Virus record (IMG/VR): IMGVR_UViG_3300025146_000055
Coordinates: 1-27,700 of that record
Strand: one strand, 5' to 3'
From: a virus
DNA length: 27,700 bases
This document shows, in pieces, positions 12,050 to 20,255 of this stretch. Made by a program: the position numbers and the translations under genes. A model generated the notes under the pieces. The model saw only the letters and a list, made by a program, of their open reading frames with translations. It did no database searches and was not told where the DNA came from. Within the stretch, counting starts at the first letter, position 1. The number at the start of each line of letters is the position of its first letter.

Positions 12050-13825
12050 ATGGGGGATTTGGTTTCCATTCGTCGTAAGAGGGGTGGGGGCAGCGGAAAT
12101 GGGAAAGATGGTGGTGGAGAAGAACCCCCCTCCAATTCTTCCCCCAGACGCACCCGTAAGCCCATCGTTCGCAATGAAGATATAAAACCATTTATAGAAG
12201 ATCCCTCTGTCGATCCTGAATTGATTAATTTAATTGATTTGCCCATACCATTGCCAATTCTTCGAAGAGAAATCCATAGACAGAAAGCCAGTAATCCTGT
12301 CGAAAAAGAAATTGATTTGATGAAGAGGTACAAAGAAAAACCCCTTTTATTTTGGAGGGATGAATTGGGGATTTCTATTGAATCTTGGCCCAATGATAAA
12401 CCCCCTAAAAGTTGGAAACCTGGAGATCCTGTTCCTCTTTGGAGTAAACAAAGGGAAATCATAAAAGCATTAGTAGATCATAGAAAAGTATCAGTCAAGT
12501 CTGGACATGGTGTCGGGAAGACCATGCTGTCTGCAGGAATTACTTTATATTTGGCTTATGTATGGCATGCAACAGGAATGACTACAGCACCTTCATTCAG
12601 GCAAGTCAGACGCGCCTTGTGGGGAGAGATTCATTATCAATATTCTCGCGCTCGTACTCCTTTGGGTGGAAAGATGAATCAAGTTAGTTTGGATTTGGGT
12701 CCTAAGTGGTTCGTCGAAGGATTTGCTACAGATAAACCAATGGATAATATCACGGGTATTCACGAAGAGAACATTTTTGTTATTGTGGACGAAGCTGGGG
12801 GAGTAGCCCATAGTGTATTTGAATCGTTAGACGCTCTTTTAACTTCTGAAAGCACATTTGTTCTTTATATAGGCAACCCCACTGATCCTACTAGTCCTTT
12901 TGCGGATACTTTTAAACCAGGATCTGGATTTAAAACATTTACTCTTAGTTGTTATGATTGTCCCAATATTCGTCATGATATGATAATTTATCCTAAACTT
13001 ACGGTTAAGAAATGGGTGGACGAAAAAGAAAAGAAATGGGGGAGAGATTCCAATCTCTTTCGAATTAGAGTTTTGGGGGAGTTTCCTCAAGAAAGTAAAG
13101 ATACTCTCATTCCTATTCGATATATTGAGAAGGCATTAGAAAAAGGCAGGGAAAATTTATTACCGGCAGATTGGATTTATGCTTTTGGTTTGGACGTTGC
13201 TCGTCAAGGTTCTGATAGCACCACTTACGGAATACGTTATAAATCGGGGCTTTTCAAAATACATGAGGCTACCCAAAAGAAAAGGGAAACAGAAACGGCG
13301 GGTAAAATGATAGATATTTATAATGAATTTATCCCTGAATTTAAGTATAGGAATTTGAATGATTTGGAAAAGAGATTTCAGAAGGAAGGTAAAGAAGAGA
13401 AGGAAAAATCAGAGGAGGAAATTTTCTTCCCCCCGATTAACGTAGATGACATCGGGGTTGGTGGTGGGGTTGTAGATATTTTGCTAGAAGAAGAATTCCC
13501 CACTAACGGAGTGAACGTGGCGGAACAGCCCGACCCTTCCGATCCAGATGAGGCAAAATTATTTCTTAATAAGCGTGCCCAATATTATTGGAATTTGAAA
13601 AAATTGTTTGAAAATGGCCTTGTGGCTATAGACGATGAAGAATTAGCCCATGAACTATCCAAAATAAAAATAGAATTTTTACGGAGTGGGAAGATTAAAA
13701 TAGCAGATAAGGATACGATTAAGAAAGATTTGGGGGGTCGTAGTCCGGATAAGGCTGAGTGTATGATGTTGGCTTTTTCTATGGACTATGCAGATGTGGA
13801 GAGGGAGTTGGTAAGATTTTTATGA
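12050..13825 (+). CDS. terL: Terminase large subunit
   Basis: The 591-residue product is the ATP-driven packaging motor with a nuclease domain. Walker A is SGHGVGKT at residues 151-158, Walker B is IFVIVDEA at 242-249 with the catalytic Glu, and the coupling motif is YIGNPT at 273-278. The RNase H-like nuclease begins with GLDVARQG (Asp382), continues with VDDIGVGGGVVD near 465-476, and ends with an acidic helix near the C-terminus. The first 80 residues are a low-complexity Gly/Pro-rich extension. No clear ribosome site precedes the ATG; it probably relies on coupling to the stop 6 bases upstream. A Lys/Glu-rich insertion lies at about 440-458. Confidence 0.92.
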   Translation: MGDLVSIRRKRGGGSGNGKDGGGEEPPSNSSPRRTRKPIVRNEDIKPFIEDPSVDPELINLIDLPIPLPILRREIHRQKASNPVEKEIDLMKRYKEKPLLFWRDELGISIESWPNDKPPKSWKPGDPVPLWSKQREIIKALVDHRKVSVKSGHGVGKTMLSAGITLYLAYVWHATGMTTAPSFRQVRRALWGEIHYQYSRARTPLGGKMNQVSLDLGPKWFVEGFATDKPMDNITGIHEENIFVIVDEAGGVAHSVFESLDALLTSESTFVLYIGNPTDPTSPFADTFKPGSGFKTFTLSCYDCPNIRHDMIIYPKLTVKKWVDEKEKKWGRDSNLFRIRVLGEFPQESKDTLIPIRYIEKALEKGRENLLPADWIYAFGLDVARQGSDSTTYGIRYKSGLFKIHEATQKKRETETAGKMIDIYNEFIPEFKYRNLNDLEKRFQKEGKEEKEKSEEEIFFPPINVDDIGVGGGVVDILLEEEFPTNGVNVAEQPDPSDPDEAKLFLNKRAQYYWNLKKLFENGLVAIDDEELAHELSKIKIEFLRSGKIKIADKDTIKKDLGGRSPDKAECMMLAFSMDYADVERELVRFL

Positions 13826-13835
13826 TGGAGGACAC

Positions 13836-13991
13836 ATGTTTAATGAAATGATGGCGGAGTCTATTGCTAAAGCAACTTTTTGGATTTTGATAATTTTTGC
13901 GGTGGGAATTACTGCTAGGTTTTTGATAAGAGATTATATAAATTTTCTTTTGGAGGATGTTGGTAAAAAGCCTTCGTCAGAGGACGAATGA
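13836..13991 (+). CDS. Small single-span membrane protein, 51 residues
   Basis: GGAGG lies 6 bases before the ATG, and the TGA overlaps the next start (ATGA). The product has one hydrophobic helix (ATFWILIIFAVGITARFLI) and an acidic C-terminal tail (LLEDVGKKPSSEDE). Function unknown. It sits between large terminase and a second membrane-anchored coiled-coil protein. Confidence 0.55.
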   Translation: MFNEMMAESIAKATFWILIIFAVGITARFLIRDYINFLLEDVGKKPSSEDE

Positions 13992-14509
13992 TGCCCCCTT
14001 CGAATAGTAGAGAATATGCTAGGAATACCGACGTAGGCCCTGAAGATCAAATAATAATCCCCAAGGGGGATCAAATGGATAGGGAGATCGCTAACCTTAG
14101 AGAATGGATGAGGGATTTAGATACTAAAGTAGATGCCCTCATAACTGAAGGGTGTAGTCATAGGGGAAATGATTTAGCCAAATTATCTCGAATAGAAGCA
14201 GCAACTGATGGATTTCGAATCGAAGCGGGGGCTATTAAAGATTCTATTTATCAATTATCCTTGTCTTTTGAACAACATAAAACTAAGGTGGTAGAGTCTA
14301 CTAATTTTACTAATAATAAAATAAGTAATTTAAAATTGGGTATTTTAGCCCAATGTACTCTTTTGTTATTAGTGATATTAGGTTTTTTATTTAAGGAGTT
14401 TGTGATTCCAGCTACTAAAAATATTTCCTCCCCATCATTAATAACAGATAAGGATCATATAAATATTGACCAAGAGACTTGGGATAAATTGATAAAAAAT
14501 AAAAAATAG
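13988..14509 (+). CDS. Coiled-coil membrane-anchored protein, 173 residues
   Basis: The ATG overlaps the upstream stop. The product has a polar N-terminus, a helical region at about 30-110 (MDREIANLREWMRDLDTKVD and following), a single transmembrane helix (ILAQCTLLLLVILGFLF) near residue 119, and a short tail. No family is recognised. The layout resembles small phage membrane proteins with a long cytoplasmic coiled coil; the function and its link to head assembly are unknown. Confidence 0.55.
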   Translation: MMPPSNSREYARNTDVGPEDQIIIPKGDQMDREIANLREWMRDLDTKVDALITEGCSHRGNDLAKLSRIEAATDGFRIEAGAIKDSIYQLSLSFEQHKTKVVESTNFTNNKISNLKLGILAQCTLLLLVILGFLFKEFVIPATKNISSPSLITDKDHINIDQETWDKLIKNKK

Positions 14510-14572
14510 TAGTGAATATCTTTGATACATACTATAGTTAAACTCAAGCGTTTTATTGTATAGGGGAGAAGG

Positions 14573-16681
14573 ATGACAACGCGATTGGAATTACTTCGGA
14601 AAAGCCCAATCACTAAGAACGCCATTGATGCCGTTTTCCTTCGTAATAAGCAAATGTTGGGGGTAACTGAAGATGATGTAATGCGAGAGCCTTATAAGAA
14701 ATCGGATTTAGTTTATATTTGTATTTCTACCACTGCTAAGGCCATTTCTCAAGTTCCTTTGATAGTGGTTCGGAACTTTGGTCTTAGTGGGGAGTATAAA
14801 CCCCTTCCGGATACTGATCCTTGGTCTCAGTTATTTATTAGACCCAATTATATTACTGATAGATATTCTTTTGTGGAGTCTATTATTACTTATCTATTGC
14901 ACGATGGAGAAGTTTTCATTGTTCCTTATCCCCCCGGTTTGGGTCCCCCCGGCTCCCTTTGGGTGGTGAGAAATAAGTTTATCAGGCCGATGAAAGATCC
15001 CAAAACGAATCTTTTGTTAGGGTGGCTTTATAATCAATCAGGGCAATTCACCGAAGGTGGACTATCCTCCACTGCTGAAGGAATTCCTTTGCATGTAGAT
15101 GAGGTTGCTAGGGTATATTTATTCAACCCCTACGACCCGTTGAAAGGAATATCTCCTTTAGAAGCAGGAAAAATGAGTATAGTAGTTGATTATAAAGCAT
15201 CTTTTTATACATCTGTATTCTTTGATGAAGGGGCTTCCCCTGGCGGGGTAATTTCTACTGAGCAAAAATTAGGAGATAAACAATTCAATCGTACTAGAGA
15301 ACAATTCGAGTCTCGTCATCAAGGGTTTAAGAAAGCCCATCGTATTGCAGTATTGGAGCAAGGATTAAAGTATACTCAAACAGGTTTGAATCAAAGAGAT
15401 ATGGAATTTGGGGATTTAAGAAAACAAACAGCGGAAAGAATCTATCAGATTTTTGGTATGAAAAAGGCCATTGTTTCGGTTATGGAAGATGTGAATTACG
15501 CCACAGCACAGGCTGAGCGCAAGGAGTGGTGGGAAGGTACTAACCTTCCCTTAATGTCATTAACTACTTCGGCGTTGAATTTTATTCTGTTTCGTCAGAA
15601 TTCCGATCTTCGGTTGATATTTGATACCACCACCGTAGCAGCTTTGAAAGAAGCGTTGAAGGAAAAGGTAGAGACGGGATATAAACTTTGGCAAATGGGG
15701 TTCGCTGCCAATGAGATCAATCAGCGACTCGATATGGGATTTGGTAATAAGCCTTGGCGTAACGTTGCGTTTGTCGCAGTTAATTTGCAACCGGTGGACC
15801 GTGCCCTCAATCCGCCAAAGCCAACCGTGCCAGAGTTGCCGCCACCCCCTGTATCACCCCCTGCGCTTCCCCCGCCAAAGCCTCCGAAGGCGTTGACGGA
15901 AGGGGGAGAGGAGAAATTATCGGATAAAGACGAAGCTAGAGGAGAGCAAAGTTGGAATAATTTTATTCAAAAGACTGCCCCTTTGGAAGAGAAGTTCGAA
16001 AAGAAGGTGACAAGAGTATTTATGGATATGAGGAGTAGGTCTTTGGAGAGTTTGTATAAAAATACCAAGGCTCCCAAGGATTTGGATGATGAGCTTTTTT
16101 CAGAGGATTCTAAAAATATTTCTAAATTTACTGATCCCCTTTACGGGGATGCTATAATAGTGGGTTTTACTACTATGTTAGACGATATTGGTTCTTCCAT
16201 TGTATTTAGTTTATCTGACCCCGAAGCATTAGCATTTTTAGCAACGAAAAATATTCAAATTAAGGGAATTATTCAAACTATTAAAGATCAGATACGGGTA
16301 GAATTAATGGAGGCGTATGAAAAAGGAGAAACGATTGATGAGATAGCGGCTCGCATTAGAAATGTTTTCAATATGTCTAATAGCAGAGCTAAAATCATTG
16401 CTCGTACTGAAATTCTCGGGGCAGCTGGAGAAGGCAGAAGTTTAGCGATAAACCGATCTGGATATAGAGAGAAAAGATGGTTTACTGCAATGGACGAAAG
16501 AGTACGGATGGCTCATAGAGCAATGCACGGAAAAACAGTTAAGGTGGGAAATATGTGGGTTTTGCCTGATGGGAGTTCTTTAAGATATCCAGGAGATCCC
16601 CAAGGACCAGCAAGACAAGTTGTGCAGTGTCGTTGCATTGAAACCGTAGTTTTTGAAAGTCATTTCCTTTTGGAAACTTGA
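14573..16681 (+). CDS. Portal protein fused to a MuF-type minor head domain
   Basis: Residues 1-405 are an HK97-type portal, with DLVYICISTTAKAISQVPL, FIRPNYITDRYSFVE and YDPLKGISPLEAGKMS. A Pro-rich linker at about 410-440 (PPKPTVPELPPPPVSPP) leads to a helical part and a C-terminal Phage_Mu_F domain at about 600-702: IIARTEILGAAGEGRS, then WFTAMDERVRMAHRAMHGK and the closing VVQCRCIE. The portal forms the dodecameric vertex through which DNA enters; MuF proteins join the head interior. Fusions of the two occur in other phages. The ribosome site GGAG lies just before the ATG. Confidence 0.9.
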   Translation: MTTRLELLRKSPITKNAIDAVFLRNKQMLGVTEDDVMREPYKKSDLVYICISTTAKAISQVPLIVVRNFGLSGEYKPLPDTDPWSQLFIRPNYITDRYSFVESIITYLLHDGEVFIVPYPPGLGPPGSLWVVRNKFIRPMKDPKTNLLLGWLYNQSGQFTEGGLSSTAEGIPLHVDEVARVYLFNPYDPLKGISPLEAGKMSIVVDYKASFYTSVFFDEGASPGGVISTEQKLGDKQFNRTREQFESRHQGFKKAHRIAVLEQGLKYTQTGLNQRDMEFGDLRKQTAERIYQIFGMKKAIVSVMEDVNYATAQAERKEWWEGTNLPLMSLTTSALNFILFRQNSDLRLIFDTTTVAALKEALKEKVETGYKLWQMGFAANEINQRLDMGFGNKPWRNVAFVAVNLQPVDRALNPPKPTVPELPPPPVSPPALPPPKPPKALTEGGEEKLSDKDEARGEQSWNNFIQKTAPLEEKFEKKVTRVFMDMRSRSLESLYKNTKAPKDLDDELFSEDSKNISKFTDPLYGDAIIVGFTTMLDDIGSSIVFSLSDPEALAFLATKNIQIKGIIQTIKDQIRVELMEAYEKGETIDEIAARIRNVFNMSNSRAKIIARTEILGAAGEGRSLAINRSGYREKRWFTAMDERVRMAHRAMHGKTVKVGNMWVLPDGSSLRYPGDPQGPARQVVQCRCIETVVFESHFLLET

Positions 16682-16700
16682 TAATTAGAAGGAGGTTACA

Positions 16701-18230
16701 ATGGCTGCCAAATTAGTAGGTCAGGACGGAACCCCCGTAAAGTATCAAGGAAAAGAAGTTTTCAGTTCCGATTACTCGGGGGTGGTTAAATCTGTAGATA
16801 TGATGAAACGAACCCTCGTTATGACAGGGACAGATGAGACCAAGGATAGAGACGGTGATATTATCCGGTTGTCCGGTTGGAATATGGATAACTACAAGAA
16901 GAACCCCGTTTTCCTTTGGGCCCACAATTATGGGTCAGTCCCTCTTGCTAGGGCCGAAAAGGTTACAAAAAAGAAAGAACCCCCTAGGATGGAGTTTTTG
17001 CTTCAGTTCCCCACAAAGGGGATTTACCCCTTCGCTGATATGATTTTGGAATTGTACGAGGAAAAGATAATTAACGCTTCTTCAGTGGGATTTATTCCTA
17101 TGAAGTGGAATCCTATTGAAGAGGATAAGAACGATGATAATCGTAGAAATCCATATGGAAGAGAGTATATTGGTCAGGAACTTTTGGAACTTTCAGGATG
17201 CGCAGTTCCGTCTAATCCTAGTGCGGTTCAGAATGCTTTGAAGGGAAAGAATTTTGGATTTAAAGATGATGATCTTTTGAAATATCTTACGGGGGCAACG
17301 CTAATCCCTCGTCCAGAGAAGGAAGATGATATCATTGATGAATTAGATAAATCAGAAACGGAGATCGTTGACGAGACTACTATTCAAGTTCAAGTGGCAG
17401 AGAATTTGAATAAGTCTGAAGATGACGTGACTCTCACTATTGCCCCAGAAGTTGTAGAAGAGGATACCAAAATTTCTCCCCCAGTAGAGGAAGTCGTAGA
17501 AGATCCTCCAGAGGGGGAAAAAGAGATGACGATGGATATGTGTGGGTCGGGGGATCTTCCCATCAACCCCGATTCATCTTGGGATGGGAAAGCGGCTATT
17601 GCTAGAATGAAAGAGCTTTGTGGGGGTCCAGATAAGGATAAGATGAATTGGGAGAAATATGGCAAGGGATTTGTAATGAGGGATGGGGCTAACAAGGAAA
17701 GTTTTGGGTCTTATAAACTTCCCTTTGCAGATGTAAAGGATGGAAAACTCACTGCGGTTTGGGGTGGAGTTATGCGAGCTATGAGTGCTGTTCATGGTGC
17801 TCGTGGCGGAATGAATGCTTCTGATGTAGATAAGAAGAAAGCCCATAATTTCTTGGCGGGGTACTATAAGAAATTTGATAAACCCGTTCCAGAAATGACT
17901 TCTGTTTTCGATGTAGAAGAATTAATGGTAGATTTTTCTGAGGAAATCCGTAAGATTAAGGAAGAGTTATTTATTAGCAACCAGACTTTAGAGTCAATGG
18001 TTGCAGAGATAAAGGGTATCCAGGACTCTTTGGCGAAAGCCCTTGAAGAGATCCAGAGGAAACCCAAGTCTGGAAATGGAACGTCGGATTTTATTTTGAA
18101 AGAGGCTTTCAATCAGGGGAGGGGAAAGATAGAAAATCCTCCCACAGAGAAGTACAGCAAGGAATCGTTGAACAGTTTGAGATTAGCTTTAGTTGAAGTA
18201 GCGAAGGCGATGAAAAACATAAAACTTTAA
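16701..18230 (+). CDS. Prohead protease fused to a conserved middle domain and scaffold-like coiled coil
   Basis: Residues 25-200 are an HK97-type (S78) prohead protease: TLVMTGTDETKDRDGDII, the catalytic His75 in WAHNYG and the catalytic Ser, probably 128, in NASSVGF. An acidic low-complexity linker (about 205-275) is followed by a conserved module found with such proteases (SWDGKAAIARMKELCGG, FGSYKLPFADVKDGKLTAVW, HNFLAGYYKKF). A C-terminal coiled coil at about 400-450 then looks like a built-in scaffold. The enzyme would mature the capsid shell by cleaving scaffold and capsid N-terminus. AGAAGGAGG precedes the ATG; the capsid gene follows 10 bases later. Confidence 0.88.
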   Translation: MAAKLVGQDGTPVKYQGKEVFSSDYSGVVKSVDMMKRTLVMTGTDETKDRDGDIIRLSGWNMDNYKKNPVFLWAHNYGSVPLARAEKVTKKKEPPRMEFLLQFPTKGIYPFADMILELYEEKIINASSVGFIPMKWNPIEEDKNDDNRRNPYGREYIGQELLELSGCAVPSNPSAVQNALKGKNFGFKDDDLLKYLTGATLIPRPEKEDDIIDELDKSETEIVDETTIQVQVAENLNKSEDDVTLTIAPEVVEEDTKISPPVEEVVEDPPEGEKEMTMDMCGSGDLPINPDSSWDGKAAIARMKELCGGPDKDKMNWEKYGKGFVMRDGANKESFGSYKLPFADVKDGKLTAVWGGVMRAMSAVHGARGGMNASDVDKKKAHNFLAGYYKKFDKPVPEMTSVFDVEELMVDFSEEIRKIKEELFISNQTLESMVAEIKGIQDSLAKALEEIQRKPKSGNGTSDFILKEAFNQGRGKIENPPTEKYSKESLNSLRLALVEVAKAMKNIKL

Positions 18231-18240
18231 GGAGGCAGTT

Positions 18241-19587
18241 ATGGTTAAGAAGTTCGTTAAGTCAGCTACTGGCGTTTTGGTTCTCGCAACCCCAGAGCAG
18301 GAAGCGGATGCGAGTATCGAGAAATTTGAGGTGGAGGATCGCACCAACGTCAACCCGCCTGATCCCATCGTGGAACTAACTGGGATTGTTCGTGAGATGG
18401 CCACCAGTCTTAGTGATATCAAGGAGAAGGCTGATCAGCAGGGCGATGCGTTGGAAGCCTACAGGAAGGCGGTGGATCGTGGGTTTCTTCCCCCGAATCC
18501 GAAGACAGGTCCCACAGTAGATTCGGCCTCGGATGAACTGAAGAGTATCATGGGGCATTATGAACTTGCCTTCCAGGGCAAAGAACTCATGTCTCGAACG
18601 GTCCACCCGAACCATGTCATTGATGAGCCTACTAGGTTGGAGATGGCAAAGTTTTATGCTCTTTTCCTTCGTCACACTCTTCAGCAGGATTGGAGAGCAA
18701 AAGATCAGTTTTGGAAGTATTTTGGTCCCCAGATGAAGACAGCAGTCGGGGATTCCGGAAATACTTTCCCCCTCCCGGATATTGTGGATTCAGAAATCCT
18801 TGCGTTTGCCCGTGAGGTTTCTGTAGTTCTGCAGTACTCCCGGATTTGGCCTATGTCCTCGGATAAGCAGTCCTTCCCGTCTGAGACTGCATCTGCATCA
18901 GTTGCTTGGGGGAATACCACCTCACAGTCCGAGCCGGGAATTACAGAAGTTGAGCTGGATGCCAACGAGCTTTCGGCATACAGTGTTGTGAAGAATGCCA
19001 CCTTGATGGATGCCCGCTCGGACATCGTTTCTTGGCTGACGGCGGCTCTGGCAGAGGCGGCGGGACAGGAACTGGATAATCAGGCATTTAACGGTTCTGG
19101 CTCTCCGTTCTTCGGTATTCTGGATGCGACGGGTGCCGGGTATTCTGTTACGCTTGGTGGGTCTTCCTTCTCTGACGTCACCTTCACGGACTTCTCCAGT
19201 ATGATTGCCAAGCTGGACGGTCTGCGGAAGCAGGGTGCCCGGTTCTGGATGCATGGACAGGGACTCCATCTGGTTCGGACGTTGAAGGATGACCAGAATC
19301 GCCCGATCTTCTACGATACTGTTGGTCAGCCCACTTCAGGGACCATTTTGGGGTTCCCGTACTCGGAAGTCATGAAGATGCCTTCCACTACGGGGGCTTC
19401 CACGGCTTTCTTGGCCTTCGGTAATCTTCGGTATCTTGGGGTTGGACGTAGGCTTGAAGTATCCACCCTTTCCGCAGATCCGTATGGCCTGTGGACTACC
19501 AACCGGATGCGGTATAAGTTGTACCAGCGTTGGGGCATGAAGATCGGACTTCGGAATGGCCTTGTCCGGATGCTGACCTCTTCGTAA
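18241..19587 (+). CDS. Major capsid protein, HK97 fold
   Basis: The 448-residue product shows the Phage_capsid pattern. A helical N-terminal delta-like segment at about 43-80 (IVREMATSLSDIKEKADQQG) is followed by the shell domain: FPLPDIVDSEILAFA, AWGNTTSQSEPG, LDNQAFNGSGSPFFGIL, ARFWMHGQGLHLVRTLKD and the C-terminal RLEVSTLSADPYGLW. The shell part probably starts near residue 120 after protease cleavage. AAGGAGGCAGTT precedes the ATG. Codons are visibly more GC-rich, with more C and G at third positions than in neighbouring genes, as expected of a highly expressed gene. A strong hairpin follows it. Confidence 0.92.
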   Translation: MVKKFVKSATGVLVLATPEQEADASIEKFEVEDRTNVNPPDPIVELTGIVREMATSLSDIKEKADQQGDALEAYRKAVDRGFLPPNPKTGPTVDSASDELKSIMGHYELAFQGKELMSRTVHPNHVIDEPTRLEMAKFYALFLRHTLQQDWRAKDQFWKYFGPQMKTAVGDSGNTFPLPDIVDSEILAFAREVSVVLQYSRIWPMSSDKQSFPSETASASVAWGNTTSQSEPGITEVELDANELSAYSVVKNATLMDARSDIVSWLTAALAEAAGQELDNQAFNGSGSPFFGILDATGAGYSVTLGGSSFSDVTFTDFSSMIAKLDGLRKQGARFWMHGQGLHLVRTLKDDQNRPIFYDTVGQPTSGTILGFPYSEVMKMPSTTGASTAFLAFGNLRYLGVGRRLEVSTLSADPYGLWTTNRMRYKLYQRWGMKIGLRNGLVRMLTSS

Positions 19588-19612
19588 GTCGTAGTAAGGT
19601 ACGTTGGTTACA

Positions 19613-19636
19613 GGGGGGCGGGGCTTCCCGCCCCCC
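19613..19636 (+). terminator. Very GC-rich hairpin after the capsid gene, terminator-like
   Basis: GGGGGGCGGG at 19613-19622 pairs exactly with CCCGCCCCCC at 19627-19636 around the loop GCTT. Only two T residues follow, so it is not a canonical intrinsic terminator; partial termination or 3-prime end protection of the capsid message is more likely. Confidence 0.5.
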
Positions 19637-19784
19637 TTACGGTTGGAGGGCGATTCAAGCGGGGGTAAAACATCTGGGTTCCTCCGTTCCCAGATGTGGG
19701 GTTATTGGAATATGGATTCAGGTGCCCTCCGTGAATCTAAAATAATCCCACCCCCACCCACAGGGGAAATTGCAGGAGGGCGAC
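19637..19784 (+). other. Leader with two further hairpins before the zinc-ribbon genes
   Basis: ACATCTGGG at 19670-19678 pairs with CCCAGATGT at 19689-19697. GATTCA at 19715-19720 pairs with TGAATC at 19732-19737. Both loops contain CCTCCG, complementary to a Shine-Dalgarno core. Downstream lies the ribosome site GCAGGAGGG of the gene at 19785. No gene is seen in this gap. Confidence 0.35.
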
Positions 19785-19946
19785 ATGATACAAAATCCTA
19801 CTCCCAAATCCACCAAGTACGTTTGCGGAAAATGCAAGACTATATTTTCTCCTTGGGGAGAGGGTATGTATGCCAAATGTCCTAAGTGCGGAAGTAGAGA
19901 TATCAAGGAAATGGTACAAACCAAAACGGAGGTAATTCAGAAATGA
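19785..19946 (+). CDS. Zinc-ribbon protein, 53 residues
   Basis: GCAGGAGGG precedes the ATG, and the TGA overlaps the next start (ATGA). The product has YVCGKCKTIFS near residue 12 and AKCPKCGSRDI near residue 31, a complete CxxC...CxxC ribbon, then a charged tail. The next gene and the N-terminus of the giant gene after it carry very similar ribbons, so all three may bind the same partner. Confidence 0.65.
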   Translation: MIQNPTPKSTKYVCGKCKTIFSPWGEGMYAKCPKCGSRDIKEMVQTKTEVIQK

Positions 19947-20245
19947 AGGCTTCCTTCAAGTGTGAGAATTGTTTAGCAGAGACTATTATTTCTGGGGAAG
20001 GCCCTCGTCATTTAGGTTGTCAGTCTTGTGGTTGCGGGGATATTAAATTCGATGCTGATGTTATAGTGTCCCCTATTTCTAGTAAAGACCCGGGAGATGT
20101 CTTTCCCCCAGTTTTTGTGAAGAAAGGAGAGAGTTTTTTGGGTAGTCATTCCTCGGGATGTTCTTGGAAATTAACTTTTCCTGTCGTTGTCCCTGCTGTA
20201 GTCCCTGTACTGAAAATTAGAAAACCCCTTACTCCCAAGGGCTAA
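19943..20245 (+). CDS. Zinc-ribbon protein, 100 residues
   Basis: The first 36 residues form a ribbon (FKCENCLAETIISGEG, then LGCQSCGCGDIKFD). The remainder is hydrophobic and Pro-rich (KLTFPVVVPAVVPVLKI), possibly a beta extension rather than a membrane segment. The start overlaps the previous stop, and the next gene begins after GGGGAGGG. Function unknown; the repeated ribbon across three neighbouring genes suggests a shared scaffold or substrate. Confidence 0.6.
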   Translation: MKASFKCENCLAETIISGEGPRHLGCQSCGCGDIKFDADVIVSPISSKDPGDVFPPVFVKKGESFLGSHSSGCSWKLTFPVVVPAVVPVLKIRKPLTPKG

Positions 20246-20255
20246 GGGGAGGGAA

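Noticed and set aside
12593-12811. Leftward frames inside the large terminase gene
   Set aside because: Antisense shadows of a clearly coding gene; similar shadows occur in the capsid, protease and giant fusion genes.
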